Position numbers and translations under genes: made by a program
Notes under the pieces: generated by a model
What the model saw: the letters and a program-made list of their open reading frames with translations, nothing else
Databases searched by the model: none
What the model was told of the DNA's origin: nothing
Source: Novosphingobium sp.
GTDB lineage: Bacteria > Pseudomonadota > Alphaproteobacteria > Sphingomonadales > Sphingomonadaceae
DNA: 64,000 nt
Reading direction: 5' to 3'
Assembly: GCA_024236175.1 (NCBI GenBank)
Contig: JACKKY010000004.1
Coordinates: 384,501 to 448,500, forward strand
Shown: positions 33,988 through 42,115 of the stretch, piece by piece
Layout: each line of letters begins with the position of its first letter
Position numbering within the stretch: the stretch's first letter is position 1

Positions 33988-35232
33988 TCACTCCGCGAAG
34001 CGCCGGTCGAACCCGGCTTTCCGGGCGGCGAGCTGATCGGCCCTGCCCGCTTCGTCGATCCGCTTCACCCCATCGGGAAGCTCGCCGGCGAGATCGTCGA
34101 AGTTCACCGGACGCGCTGTCATCCACGGATCGTCGTGCCCGCCTTCGCGAGCGAAAGCCTGCCAGCGCTGGCCGAAGATCGTGCGACGCAGCCCGCCGGT
34201 GTCGAGCCAGTTATGCACGCCGGGATCGCGATGCGCGACGACGAAGGTGAAATCGCCGTCCTCGTCGGGAGCCATCTGCAGCATGTTGAAGCTGGAGGTG
34301 CGCTGCCAGTATTCGATCGACATATGGAAAGCGTCGGTCAGCGTCAGGTTGCGGAATGACGCACCGGCGGCGTTGCAGCGCACGATCAGCGCCTCGCCGT
34401 CCCCCAGGCACAGATTGCCCTTGGTGCCCCATTGCGTCGCCATCCCGCCGAACGCGCCGGACGACATCGGCGGACGGATATCGTTGGGTGCCTGCCCGGC
34501 GCCGGACTGGGTGCAGTAGTAGCTGTAATAGACCCCCTGCACCGCGATCCTGGCGCAATGCCGGGCCATCTCCTCTTCCGGTTTCGCGCCGCCATCGGGA
34601 TCGAGCCGAACGACGTCCAGCGCGTTGGCCGATTGCGCCAGCCAGTCGCCCAGCGCATCGCGCACCATGATGAACTCGCTGCCGGGCTTCGTCTGGATAT
34701 GGTTGGGACGGCCTTCCGCGGGCGAGGCATCGACGGTGATCGTGAAGCTGCCGTCGGCGGCGATGTCCATGTCGAGGCTGTCGAGCAACGCCAGCGTGAC
34801 GGGCGCGGCGGTTTCATCCGCCATCAGCGAATAGTTGACCGTGGGCGGCACCTCGCAGGTCGCCCTGCCCCGGATCTCGTAACGTCCGCCGTGCGCGATC
34901 GGGATCGTGCGATAGATGAAATCGGGGCTGTCGCCGGCCCAGCGCGAGCCTGGCACGTCGCGTCCGAACCAGCGATGCGGCGGGACCATGAAGCGAGCCG
35001 CTTCCGGATGGTTGGGGTCCCCGTTCGCCGCGCGCATCGCGTGGTGGAACATGTATTCGTCGATCATGTTGTCGAACCGGTCGGCCTGGTCGCGCGACGG
35101 CCAGGCGACCGCATTGCTCCACAGCATAGAGACGATGGTGCGGGCCCGCTCCAGTTCGGGGCGGCGCAGCAACGCCATGGCCCGGTCCTCGACCGCGCGC
35201 TGCGCCGGCGTCGCCAGCGGGTTCGCGCTCAT
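33988..35232 (-). CDS. DUF1214-like protein
   Basis: The 414-residue product has a helical N-terminus and a beta-rich C-terminal part ending in VVAHRDPGVHNWLDTGGL, the pattern typical of DUF1214 proteins. PTVNYSLMADE and SFTITVDASPAEGRPNHIQ also fit. There is no signal peptide. Family members are found in actinobacterial and sphingomonad catabolic clusters near P450 and sulfatase-like genes; the role is unknown. Its start overlaps the preceding CMD-like gene stop by four bases. Confidence 0.75.
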   Translation of the reverse strand: MSANPLATPAQRAVEDRAMALLRRPELERARTIVSMLWSNAVAWPSRDQADRFDNMIDEYMFHHAMRAANGDPNHPEAARFMVPPHRWFGRDVPGSRWAGDSPDFIYRTIPIAHGGRYEIRGRATCEVPPTVNYSLMADETAAPVTLALLDSLDMDIAADGSFTITVDASPAEGRPNHIQTKPGSEFIMVRDALGDWLAQSANALDVVRLDPDGGAKPEEEMARHCARIAVQGVYYSYYCTQSGAGQAPNDIRPPMSSGAFGGMATQWGTKGNLCLGDGEALIVRCNAAGASFRNLTLTDAFHMSIEYWQRTSSFNMLQMAPDEDGDFTFVVAHRDPGVHNWLDTGGLRRTIFGQRWQAFAREGGHDDPWMTARPVNFDDLAGELPDGVKRIDEAGRADQLAARKAGFDRRFAE

Positions 35233-35807
35233 TCAGCCGCCATCTGCGGCGCGCTGTCGCCTATTTCGCAGGCCACCGTCCCATCGAAGCCGAGAACATG
35301 GACGAAGCGGCCGGTGGCGACGAAACAGGCCACCGCGATCGTCATGTCGTAAAGCTCGTCCTCGGAGAACTGCGCCTTGGCCCGGTCCCAGAACCGCGCG
35401 TCATAACCCAGCGCGTCGGGCGCCTCGGAAAATCGCTCGGCGAACTCGATGGCGATGCGCTCGCGCTCAGAATAGATCGGGCTGTCCCGCCAGTCGGCGA
35501 TATTGAGGTAGAACTCCTCCTCCGGCGCCGGACCGTGCGTGTGGACTCCGACCTCAGGGTCCTCGCCCAGCCCTGCGAGATAGGCGGGCACGTCGGAAAT
35601 CGAGCGGAAGCGCTGGCATAGCTGGCAGCCGTTGATCAGCGCGATCCGCGCCCGTACCGCCTCGAATTCGCGCAGCGGCAGCTTCGACTTCTGGTAGACC
35701 GCCTTGGAAAGGTCGTAGAGCGGCCCCGTCAGTTCCGGCCTGATGTTCTCGATGGCATAGCCGATGGGGTCATCCGCGTGCGCTTCGGGAATCGTGACGT
35801 TGGGCAT
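35229..35807 (-). CDS. carboxymuconolactone decarboxylase-like (AhpD-like) protein
   Basis: The 192-residue protein has the family's redox CxxC (Cys61, Cys64) in RIALINGCQLCQRFRS with an upstream Glu (LREFEAVRARI), followed by an AhpD-type helical fold (YSERERIAIEFAERF). It could be a hydroperoxide reductase or a decarboxylase-like enzyme protecting or feeding the adjacent P450 system. It is the first gene of the leftward P450 operon and diverges from the cupin-TauD operon. Confidence 0.85.
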   Translation of the reverse strand: MPNVTIPEAHADDPIGYAIENIRPELTGPLYDLSKAVYQKSKLPLREFEAVRARIALINGCQLCQRFRSISDVPAYLAGLGEDPEVGVHTHGPAPEEEFYLNIADWRDSPIYSERERIAIEFAERFSEAPDALGYDARFWDRAKAQFSEDELYDMTIAVACFVATGRFVHVLGFDGTVACEIGDSAPQMAAE

Positions 35808-35966
35808 GGTCTCTCCTGTCCGCCCGGTCGCGGTTGCTCCGGGCCGGGCAAAGGGAACAGTATGGCTTCGCAGGTGGCAAGCGGTTTCTTGCCGGGCCGC
35901 CCGCAAGCTTTTGGAAAGGTAGCGAGGGATGAGTTTGGTAAGGTCTGGAGAAATACGTAACCGGGC

Positions 35967-36404
35967 ATGTTCGACATGACCCCCAAAGCAATCATCGAAA
36001 CCCTTGGCCTGAAACCGCATCCCGAAGGCGGTTGGTACCGCGAAACCTGGCGCGCCGCCGCCCCTCCGGGCGAACGGGCCAGCGCCACGGCCATCTTCTT
36101 CCTGCTCGAAGCCGGCGAACGCTCGCACTGGCATCGCGTGGATGCGGCGGAACTGTGGCTGTGGCACGCGGGCGAGACCCTCACGCTGTCCATGGCTCCC
36201 GACGAGAACAGCCCGGTCAGCACGGTGACGCTCGGCCCAGACGTGACCGAAGGCCATGTCCCCCAGGCGCTGGTCCCGCCCGGCCAGTGGCAGATGGCGA
36301 TGCCGGACCGGGGCTGGGTCCTGGTGAGCTGCGTGGTATCGCCCGGCTTCGAGTTTTCCGGCTGGGAACTTGCGCCGGAGGACTGGGAGCCAGGCAACGG
36401 TTGA
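35967..36404 (+). CDS. DUF985 cupin-like protein
   Basis: The 145-residue single-domain cupin shows the DUF985 opening IETLGLKPHPEGGWYRETWRA and FFLLEAGERSHWHRVDAAELWLWHAG, whose His residues would bind a metal. The end GFEFSGWELAPEDWEPG is also characteristic. The biochemical role is not established. It precedes the TauD-LLM-TauD genes on the same strand with a 137-base gap that may hold their promoter. Confidence 0.92.
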   Translation: MFDMTPKAIIETLGLKPHPEGGWYRETWRAAAPPGERASATAIFFLLEAGERSHWHRVDAAELWLWHAGETLTLSMAPDENSPVSTVTLGPDVTEGHVPQALVPPGQWQMAMPDRGWVLVSCVVSPGFEFSGWELAPEDWEPGNG

Positions 36405-36541
36405 AGCAGCAACAGGCAAGTAATCCCGCTTGTCTTGCCTTCGCGATCGCCCCTACCCTGCGCCGCGAGATTTCAGAGCCGCGACAATTGCGAGGCCCCC
36501 GGCCGGGGCGAAAACGCGCAGGGGCGGACGGGGGATGTGCC

Positions 36542-37351
36542 ATGGCCTTCATCGTCGAGGAACTCAGCGCCCGGATCGGCGCCTCGATCGCGACCGATGC
36601 GCAAACCCTGACCAGCGGCAAGCATTCAGCCGAAATCCGCGGCCTGCTCGAACAGCGCGGCGTGCTGGTGTTTCCCGGCCTCGGCCTCACCGACGAACAG
36701 CAAATCGCCTTCGCAAGAACGCTCGGGCCGCTCGAACAGGAGCTCTACAAGGTGAGCTTCGACAAGGAGCACAATCCCGAATACGCGGAATACACGCGCG
36801 GCACCTTCTCGTGGCACATCGACCGCATCGATCTCGACGTTCCCCCGCTCGGCTCGATGCTGACGGCGCGGGTCCTCGCGCCCAGCGGAGGGGAGACCGA
36901 ATTCGCCAACACCTACGCCGCCTATGAGGACCTGCCCGAAGACCGCAAGGCCTATCTCGAAACGCTCCAGGCCGTGCACACGATCGCCTCGTCCTATCGC
37001 GAACTGCCCGAAATTTCCGAGGAACTGCGCGCCTTCGCAGACAAGTTCGAACCCAAGGTCCAGCCGCTGGTGTGGCAGCACCGCTCCGGGCGCAAGTCGC
37101 TTGCCATCGGCGTCCATGCCTGCGGGATCGTCGGCATGGCGCAGGACGAGGCCGACGGGCTACTGGCCGAACTGCTGGAATGGGCCACCCGGCCGCAATA
37201 TGTGCTGCGCCATTCGTGGCGGCTGGGAGACACGGTGATCTGGGACAACACCGGCACGATGCACCGGGTGCGTCCCTTCGACGAGACATGCGGACGCAGG
37301 CTGCACCGCACGACCCTGCTGGGCGAGGAGCCCGTGGCGGCGGCGGCATAG
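36542..37351 (+). CDS. TauD/TfdA-type Fe(II)/2-oxoglutarate dioxygenase (copy 1)
   Basis: The 269-residue protein has the iron facial triad: His92 and Asp94 in SWHIDRIDLDVPP, and the distal His in WDNTGTMHRVRPFD. The 2-oxoglutarate Arg is in GRRLHRTTLLGEEP. It would hydroxylate a substrate, often leading to loss of a sulfonate, ether or ester group. Start ATG 36542 follows a GGGGGA ribosome site. It is paralogous to the second TauD gene two genes on. Confidence 0.9.
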   Translation: MAFIVEELSARIGASIATDAQTLTSGKHSAEIRGLLEQRGVLVFPGLGLTDEQQIAFARTLGPLEQELYKVSFDKEHNPEYAEYTRGTFSWHIDRIDLDVPPLGSMLTARVLAPSGGETEFANTYAAYEDLPEDRKAYLETLQAVHTIASSYRELPEISEELRAFADKFEPKVQPLVWQHRSGRKSLAIGVHACGIVGMAQDEADGLLAELLEWATRPQYVLRHSWRLGDTVIWDNTGTMHRVRPFDETCGRRLHRTTLLGEEPVAAAA

Positions 37352-37394
37352 CCGGCGCCTCGAAACATTACGACGAACGAACTGGGAGAGCCTG

Positions 37395-38492
37395 ATGATC
37401 GAACTGGCGACGGAATTCCGTTGGCAAGACAAGCGGCTGGACATGCCGATGGAGCGTATCCTGCTGACCGAGAAATGGGGCTACGACGCGGTCTTCACCT
37501 GCGAGGGCTGGGGCGCGGAAAGCCTGGTGACCGCCGGTTATTTCGCGGCCCATGTGAAGCACATGAAAGTCGGCACGCGCATCATGTCGGTCACCGGGCG
37601 GCCGCCGGCGGTCGCGGTCGCCGCTTTCCAGGGGCTCAACCACCTGACCGGCGGCAACCGCATCATCTGCGGCCTGGGCAGCGGTACGCCGATGCAGCGC
37701 GAAGGATTCGAGGGCAAGCCGTGGGGCAAGCCGGTCAGGCGCATGAAGGACTACGTCGCCCTGTTGCGCCAGGGCTTCGCCGGCCAGCCGCTCGACCACG
37801 ACGGCGAGGAATGGTGCGCTCCCTATCGCGGCCCCGGCGCGATAGGCATGGAGCCGATGACCAACGGGCTCGAGATCATCTCGCCGATCCCGATCATGAT
37901 CGCGGCCGGCTATCCGCAGATGATCTCGCTGGCGGCCGAGATCGGCGAAGGCTGGATGCCGCCGAGCTGGGCACCGGGCATCATGGACACGTTCAAGCCG
38001 ATGCTGGAAAAGGGGTTTGCCAAGGCCGGCGGAGGCAAGAGCCTGAAGGACTTCAAGATCTGGGCCCATGTCGACATGCTGGTCGACGACGACGTGCAGG
38101 CGGCGATGCGGCCTTTCAAGGAATATGTCGTCACCTTCGCGAACCTGCAGCGCGAGATCATGGAAGCGCGCGGCTACCACGGGCTGGCCGAGAAGCTGAC
38201 CGACATGGTTTCCGGTATCAAGGGCGAAGGCGATTTCGTGTTCGGCAAGGAAGCCTTCGCCGATCCGAGGTGGGAAGAGGCATTGGACGCCGTGCCGGAC
38301 GAATATATCGATGACGGCTGGCTAGTCGGCCCGGTCGAGCGTATAGCCGAGCGCGTCAAGCCGTGGCTCGATTGCGGCCTGACCGGTCTTGTCCCGCGCT
38401 ACGGCCCACCGCACGAGCACGGCAAGGTGATCGAACCGGTCGAGGTCTATCAGGCGATCGCGAAAGCGGCCGGCAAGGAACCGAGAGAGTGA
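37395..38492 (+). CDS. LLM-class flavin-dependent oxidoreductase (large form)
   Basis: The 365-residue luciferase-like TIM barrel begins MIELATEFRWQDKRLDMPMERI and contains TRIMSVTGRPPAVAVAAFQG, ICGLGSGTPMQREGFEG and ISPIPIMIAAGYPQMISLAAEIGEGW. It is larger than the other two LLM genes in the region. Placed between two TauD-type dioxygenases on the same strand, it probably acts on the same or a related substrate. The reduced flavin would come from a separate reductase that is not visible here. Confidence 0.88.
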   Translation: MIELATEFRWQDKRLDMPMERILLTEKWGYDAVFTCEGWGAESLVTAGYFAAHVKHMKVGTRIMSVTGRPPAVAVAAFQGLNHLTGGNRIICGLGSGTPMQREGFEGKPWGKPVRRMKDYVALLRQGFAGQPLDHDGEEWCAPYRGPGAIGMEPMTNGLEIISPIPIMIAAGYPQMISLAAEIGEGWMPPSWAPGIMDTFKPMLEKGFAKAGGGKSLKDFKIWAHVDMLVDDDVQAAMRPFKEYVVTFANLQREIMEARGYHGLAEKLTDMVSGIKGEGDFVFGKEAFADPRWEEALDAVPDEYIDDGWLVGPVERIAERVKPWLDCGLTGLVPRYGPPHEHGKVIEPVEVYQAIAKAAGKEPRE

Positions 38493-38520
38493 ACAGACGC
38501 ATCACCCGGAGTTGAAGAAG

Positions 38521-39351
38521 ATGTCCCTGAAAACCGCGAATCTGGCCCCGCGCATCGGCAGCGAAGTCGAATCGGAGGCCGAAACCCTGCTCAGTGGCGT
38601 GCATGCCCAGGAAATCAGGAACCTGCTCGAGGAACGCGGCGTGCTTGTGTTCCATGACATCGATTTCAGCGACGAACAGATGGCGGAATTCGCGCAGACG
38701 CTCGGCAACATCCAGGGCGGAACGACCTACAACGGCTCGATCTTCAAGGTGACGTTCGACCCCGAGCACAACCCCCTGGGCGAAACCTATCTGATGGGCG
38801 CGCAGGAATGGCATATCGACCGCACCGATATCGACGTGCCGCCGCTGGGATCGATGCTCACGCCGCGCGTGCTGGCCAAGACGGGCGGGCAGACCGATTT
38901 CGCCAACACCTACGCGGCCTATGAGGACCTGCCCGATGAGGACAAGCGCTTCCTCGAAGGCCTGAAAGTGGAGCACCGGGTCGAGGCGCCCATTCGCCGC
39001 CAGACCAGGAATCCCACCGAGGAACAGGTCAAGGCCTGGCAGTCCAAGGAGCCGAAGATCCATCCGCTGGTCTGGCAGCACCGCTCGGGCCGCAAATCGC
39101 TGGTGCTCGGCGGCACGGCCTGCCGGATCCTGGGCATGGACGAGAAGGAAAGCGACGCACTGATCGAACGGCTGATGAAATGGTCTGAACAGCCGGATTA
39201 CACCTACCGCCACGAGTGGCGGCTGGGCGACCTCGTCATTTGGGACAACACCGGCACGATGCACCGGATGGTCCCGTTCGACAAGGCGAGCGGCCGCCGC
39301 CTGCACCGCGTGACGCTGGAAGGCGAGGAACCGATCGCCGCCGTCGCCTGA
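38521..39351 (+). CDS. TauD/TfdA-type Fe(II)/2-oxoglutarate dioxygenase (copy 2)
   Basis: The 276-residue paralog has His98 and Asp100 in EWHIDRTDIDVPP, the distal His in DNTGTMHRMVPFD, and the Arg in GRRLHRVTLEGEEP. Compared with copy 1 it has insertions (for example NIQGGTTYNGSIF) near the active-site entrance. I use ATG 38521 with GGAG upstream; a TTG three codons earlier is possible. It ends convergently with the SnoaL-like pair. Confidence 0.9.
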   Translation: MSLKTANLAPRIGSEVESEAETLLSGVHAQEIRNLLEERGVLVFHDIDFSDEQMAEFAQTLGNIQGGTTYNGSIFKVTFDPEHNPLGETYLMGAQEWHIDRTDIDVPPLGSMLTPRVLAKTGGQTDFANTYAAYEDLPDEDKRFLEGLKVEHRVEAPIRRQTRNPTEEQVKAWQSKEPKIHPLVWQHRSGRKSLVLGGTACRILGMDEKESDALIERLMKWSEQPDYTYRHEWRLGDLVIWDNTGTMHRMVPFDKASGRRLHRVTLEGEEPIAAVA

Positions 39352-39363
39352 GCGACTGCGCGG

Positions 39364-39792
39364 TCAGACGGCGTCGGCTTTCAGCGCGCCCATCTTCTCG
39401 ACCAGCGGCCACAGCACATCCTCGGCAAGCCGGGTGCACAGATACTCGTTGAACTGCTTGATCCTGCCGTCCTCGAGCGTGGCGACGAAGCAGTATTCGT
39501 TGCAATAGGGTTTGCCTTCCCCGGTCACGGCATTGCCGACCGCCTCGACGACGACGCGGTCGTCCTCGGCCGTCACGGTCAGCACTTCCAGCCTGAGGCC
39601 GGTCGGCATCAGCGCCTTGAAGGATTCGATGGCCTCAACCACCGTACCGGCCTTTCGCGTGCCCGAAGCCTTGCTGAACCCCTTGGTCACCGCCATGCCG
39701 TCGGGCGCCAGGCACTCCGCTGCGCCCTGGGCATCGTTCGAGCCCATCGCCTCGATGAACTTCAGGGTCACTTCCCGGTTCCGATCGGTCAT
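39364..39792 (-). CDS. SnoaL-like (NTF2-fold) protein, copy 1
   Basis: This 142-residue NTF2-like cone-fold protein opens TDRNREVTLKFIEAMGSNDAQGAAECLAPDG and shows the family elements RVVVEAVGNAV and NEYCFVATLEDGRIKQFNEYL. Such proteins act as isomerases, hydrolases or binding partners of polyketide, steroid or aromatic metabolism; the residues do not define one. It is a tandem duplicate of the next gene, separated by 5 bases. Confidence 0.88.
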   Translation of the reverse strand: MTDRNREVTLKFIEAMGSNDAQGAAECLAPDGMAVTKGFSKASGTRKAGTVVEAIESFKALMPTGLRLEVLTVTAEDDRVVVEAVGNAVTGEGKPYCNEYCFVATLEDGRIKQFNEYLCTRLAEDVLWPLVEKMGALKADAV

Positions 39793-39797
39793 GGCGG

Positions 39798-40226
39798 TCA
39801 CGCCTGAGTCTCGGCCAGCGCGCCCATCCGTTCGGCCACCGGCCACAGCACATCGTCGGCTAGCTTGGTGCAGAAATACTCGTTCGCCTGCACGATCTTC
39901 CCGTCCCGCAGCGTCACCACGAAGACATACTGGTTGCAGTAGGGCGTCCCGTCGCTGGTGACGGCATTGCCTTCCGCCTCGACGACCACCCGGTCGCCTT
40001 CGGCCGTCGCCGTCTTGATCGTGAAGTTGAGCCCTTCGGGCATCATCGCCTTGAAGGCCTCGATCCCGCCGAGGATCATGTCGAGCGTGCGCACACCGGA
40101 GAACCGCGTCGTGCCCTTGGCGACGGCGACGCCGTCGGGCGCGAAGCACTCCCTCACGCCTTCGGTGTCGTTCCTGCCCATGCTCTCGACGAATTTGATC
40201 GCCACTTGCCGGTTCTGCTCGCTCAT
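39798..40226 (-). CDS. SnoaL-like (NTF2-fold) protein, copy 2
   Basis: The 142-residue paralog of the adjacent gene begins MSEQNRQVAIKFVESMGRNDTEGVRECFAPDG, and has RVVVEAEGNAV and NQYVFVVTLRDGKIVQANEYF. Equal length, shared ends (ALAETQA versus ALKADAV) and head-to-tail order show a duplication. Both are expressed leftward, away from the membrane-protein operon that starts at 40464, across a 237-base divergent region. Confidence 0.88.
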   Translation of the reverse strand: MSEQNRQVAIKFVESMGRNDTEGVRECFAPDGVAVAKGTTRFSGVRTLDMILGGIEAFKAMMPEGLNFTIKTATAEGDRVVVEAEGNAVTSDGTPYCNQYVFVVTLRDGKIVQANEYFCTKLADDVLWPVAERMGALAETQA

Positions 40227-40463
40227 CGCTTCTCTCCCGTTGCTGCGGCGAAGTTCCGGGACTCGCCGCATCGGCACCTGCCGGAGCACAGGCTGCCAAC
40301 CCTTCGGGCGCAGCACAATCCCAAATCCCGCAAGGCAAGCAAATTGCAACGCGCCTTATCCATTATGGACAGCGAGCGCGAAGCGGCTATCCTTCCCTCA
40401 CCGCTTCAAGGTGCGGCCCGTCGCGGCACCATCGAGAAAAGCAGGGGCATAGGGGGAGAGGCC

Positions 40464-41192
40464 ATGGACAAGAGTTTCCACGCCAGCACGCGGTCGCAAC
40501 GCTTCCTCGTCTGGCTGACGATCGTGCTCGCCGTCGTTTTCGCGATTTCCTACGTGGGGCTGATGCGGTTCTTCCCGCCGCCCCCGGCCAGCCTTTCGGC
40601 CGAAGAGGTCGCCCCGCTCTATTCCGAGCACAACATCCGTTTCCGCATCGGCGTGATCTTCGGGCTGATTTCCGGCGGCTTCCTGGTGCCGATCACCATC
40701 GTCATCTCGCTACAGATGGCGCGGCTGGAAAAGGGCGTGCCGATCTGGGCGATCCTGCAGGCGCTGACCGGCGTCGTCGGAACCGTGTTCGTGTGGCTGC
40801 CCGTGCTGGTCTGGGGCGTGGCCTCCTTCACTGCCGAGCGCGCGCCCGAACTGACGCTGCTGATCCACGAATTCGGCTGGCTGCTGTTCATCACGCCGCT
40901 CAGCCTGTTTCCGATGCAGCTTCTGGGCATCATCGTCGTCGCCTTCACCAAGGACGAGCCCGACGGCCACTCCGCCTTCCCGCGCTGGATGGGCTATCTG
41001 ACGGCCTGGCAACTGGTGCAGTCCTTCGGCGGCCCGATCGCCGTACTGTTCAAGACCGGCATCTTCTCCTGGGCCGGGCTGCTGCCGTTCTGGGCTCCGT
41101 TCGCCCTGTTCTCGGCCTGGCTGGCGGCGATCTGCTACACCGTGCTGCGCGCCCTGCGCCATCAGCAGCAGCTTGCCGCAACCGGCGGCTGA
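40464..41192 (+). CDS. polytopic membrane protein beside cytochrome oxidase-like genes
   Basis: The 242-residue protein has about six membrane helices (first at residues 14-35, SQRFLVWLTIVLAVVFAISYVGLMRFF) and a conserved-looking segment HNIRFRIGVIFGLISGGFLVPITIVISLQM. I do not recognise a family. It begins a rightward operon with an oxidase subunit III-like and a subunit IV-like gene, ending 7 bases before the next start. It may be a third subunit or a redox-linked membrane component of that unit. Confidence 0.75.
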   Translation: MDKSFHASTRSQRFLVWLTIVLAVVFAISYVGLMRFFPPPPASLSAEEVAPLYSEHNIRFRIGVIFGLISGGFLVPITIVISLQMARLEKGVPIWAILQALTGVVGTVFVWLPVLVWGVASFTAERAPELTLLIHEFGWLLFITPLSLFPMQLLGIIVVAFTKDEPDGHSAFPRWMGYLTAWQLVQSFGGPIAVLFKTGIFSWAGLLPFWAPFALFSAWLAAICYTVLRALRHQQQLAATGG

Positions 41193-41199
41193 CGTGGGT

Positions 41200-41811
41200 A
41201 TGGAGCCCGCGACCCTGTCGCCGGACAACACTGGAAGCCTGAGGCCGGAACCGCCGGGAGGGCATATTCCCGGCGAAGCCGGCGTGTGGATCCTGCTGTT
41301 CGGCGAGATGACCTTCTTCGCCCTGCTGTTCGGCAGCTTCCTTCTGTACCGGACATCAGACATCGCCGGGTTCACCGCCTCGCAGGCCCATCTCAGCAAG
41401 GCGGTGGGCCTGACCAACACGCTGCTGCTGCTGACGAGTTCGCTGTTCGTGGCCAAGGCGGTCGGCGCGGCGAGCCGGGGGGATACCGGCAGCGCGCCGC
41501 GCCTGTTCCGCTTCGGCCTCGCCTGTGCGATCGGTTTCATCGCGCTGAAGGGCTTCGAATATTACGAGCTGCTCGAGCGTGGCATCGTGGTGAACAGCCA
41601 CGTCTTCTTCAGCTTCTATTTCGGGCTGACCGTCCTGCACCTGGGCCATGTCGTCATCGGATCGGTGCTGCTCGGCGCGATGTCGGTGGCGACGGGCAAG
41701 CTCCTGACCAAGCCTTCCCACATCGCCCTGATCGAGAGCGGGGGATGCTTCTGGCACATGGTCGACCTCCTCTGGATCATCATTTTCGCCCTGCTCTATC
41801 TGGTGGAGTGA
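41200..41811 (+). CDS. cytochrome c oxidase subunit III-like (NorE/CtaE-type) protein
   Basis: The 203-residue protein has five membrane helices with the subunit III landmarks GEAGVWILLFGEMTFFALLF, FEYYELLERGIVVNSHVFFSFYFGLTVLHLGHVVIG and CFWHMVDLLWIIIFALLYLVE. No subunit I or II gene is in the window, so this is an orphan unit as seen with NorE next to nitric oxide reductases. A GTG two codons upstream is also a possible start. Confidence 0.9.
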   Translation: MEPATLSPDNTGSLRPEPPGGHIPGEAGVWILLFGEMTFFALLFGSFLLYRTSDIAGFTASQAHLSKAVGLTNTLLLLTSSLFVAKAVGAASRGDTGSAPRLFRFGLACAIGFIALKGFEYYELLERGIVVNSHVFFSFYFGLTVLHLGHVVIGSVLLGAMSVATGKLLTKPSHIALIESGGCFWHMVDLLWIIIFALLYLVE

Positions 41812-41814
41812 CCC

Positions 41815-42099
41815 ATGGCTTCCCTGCTCCGCGACCGGCTGTTCCTCGTATGGGCCCTGCTCGTCGCCGTGACCCTGCTCTCCTCGCAAATCGGCGGGAC
41901 TTCCGGAGTCGCCTGGATCGGCAGCCCCGCTGCAGTGACGGTCGCCGTGCTGTCGATCGCCTTCGCCAAGGTGTGGATGGTGATGTTCACCTATATGGAC
42001 GTGCGCGGCGCACCGCTGGTGCTGCGCGTGCTGGTGACGGCATGGATCGCACTCGTCCTCTGCGGATTGCTGGCTGTCTATTTCGGCGCGCTGGGCTGA
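41815..42099 (+). CDS. cytochrome c oxidase subunit IV-like (prokaryotic COX4/NorF-like) protein
   Basis: The 94-residue protein has three membrane helices and a conserved core AFAKVWMVMFTYMDVRGAP, resembling the CyoD/COX4 prokaryotic subunit family. It starts 3 bases after the subunit III-like gene. Together the two look like accessory subunits without a catalytic heme-copper subunit. Role unknown. Confidence 0.8.
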   Translation: MASLLRDRLFLVWALLVAVTLLSSQIGGTSGVAWIGSPAAVTVAVLSIAFAKVWMVMFTYMDVRGAPLVLRVLVTAWIALVLCGLLAVYFGALG

Positions 42100-42115
42100 A
42101 GACCGCCCCGGAAAC

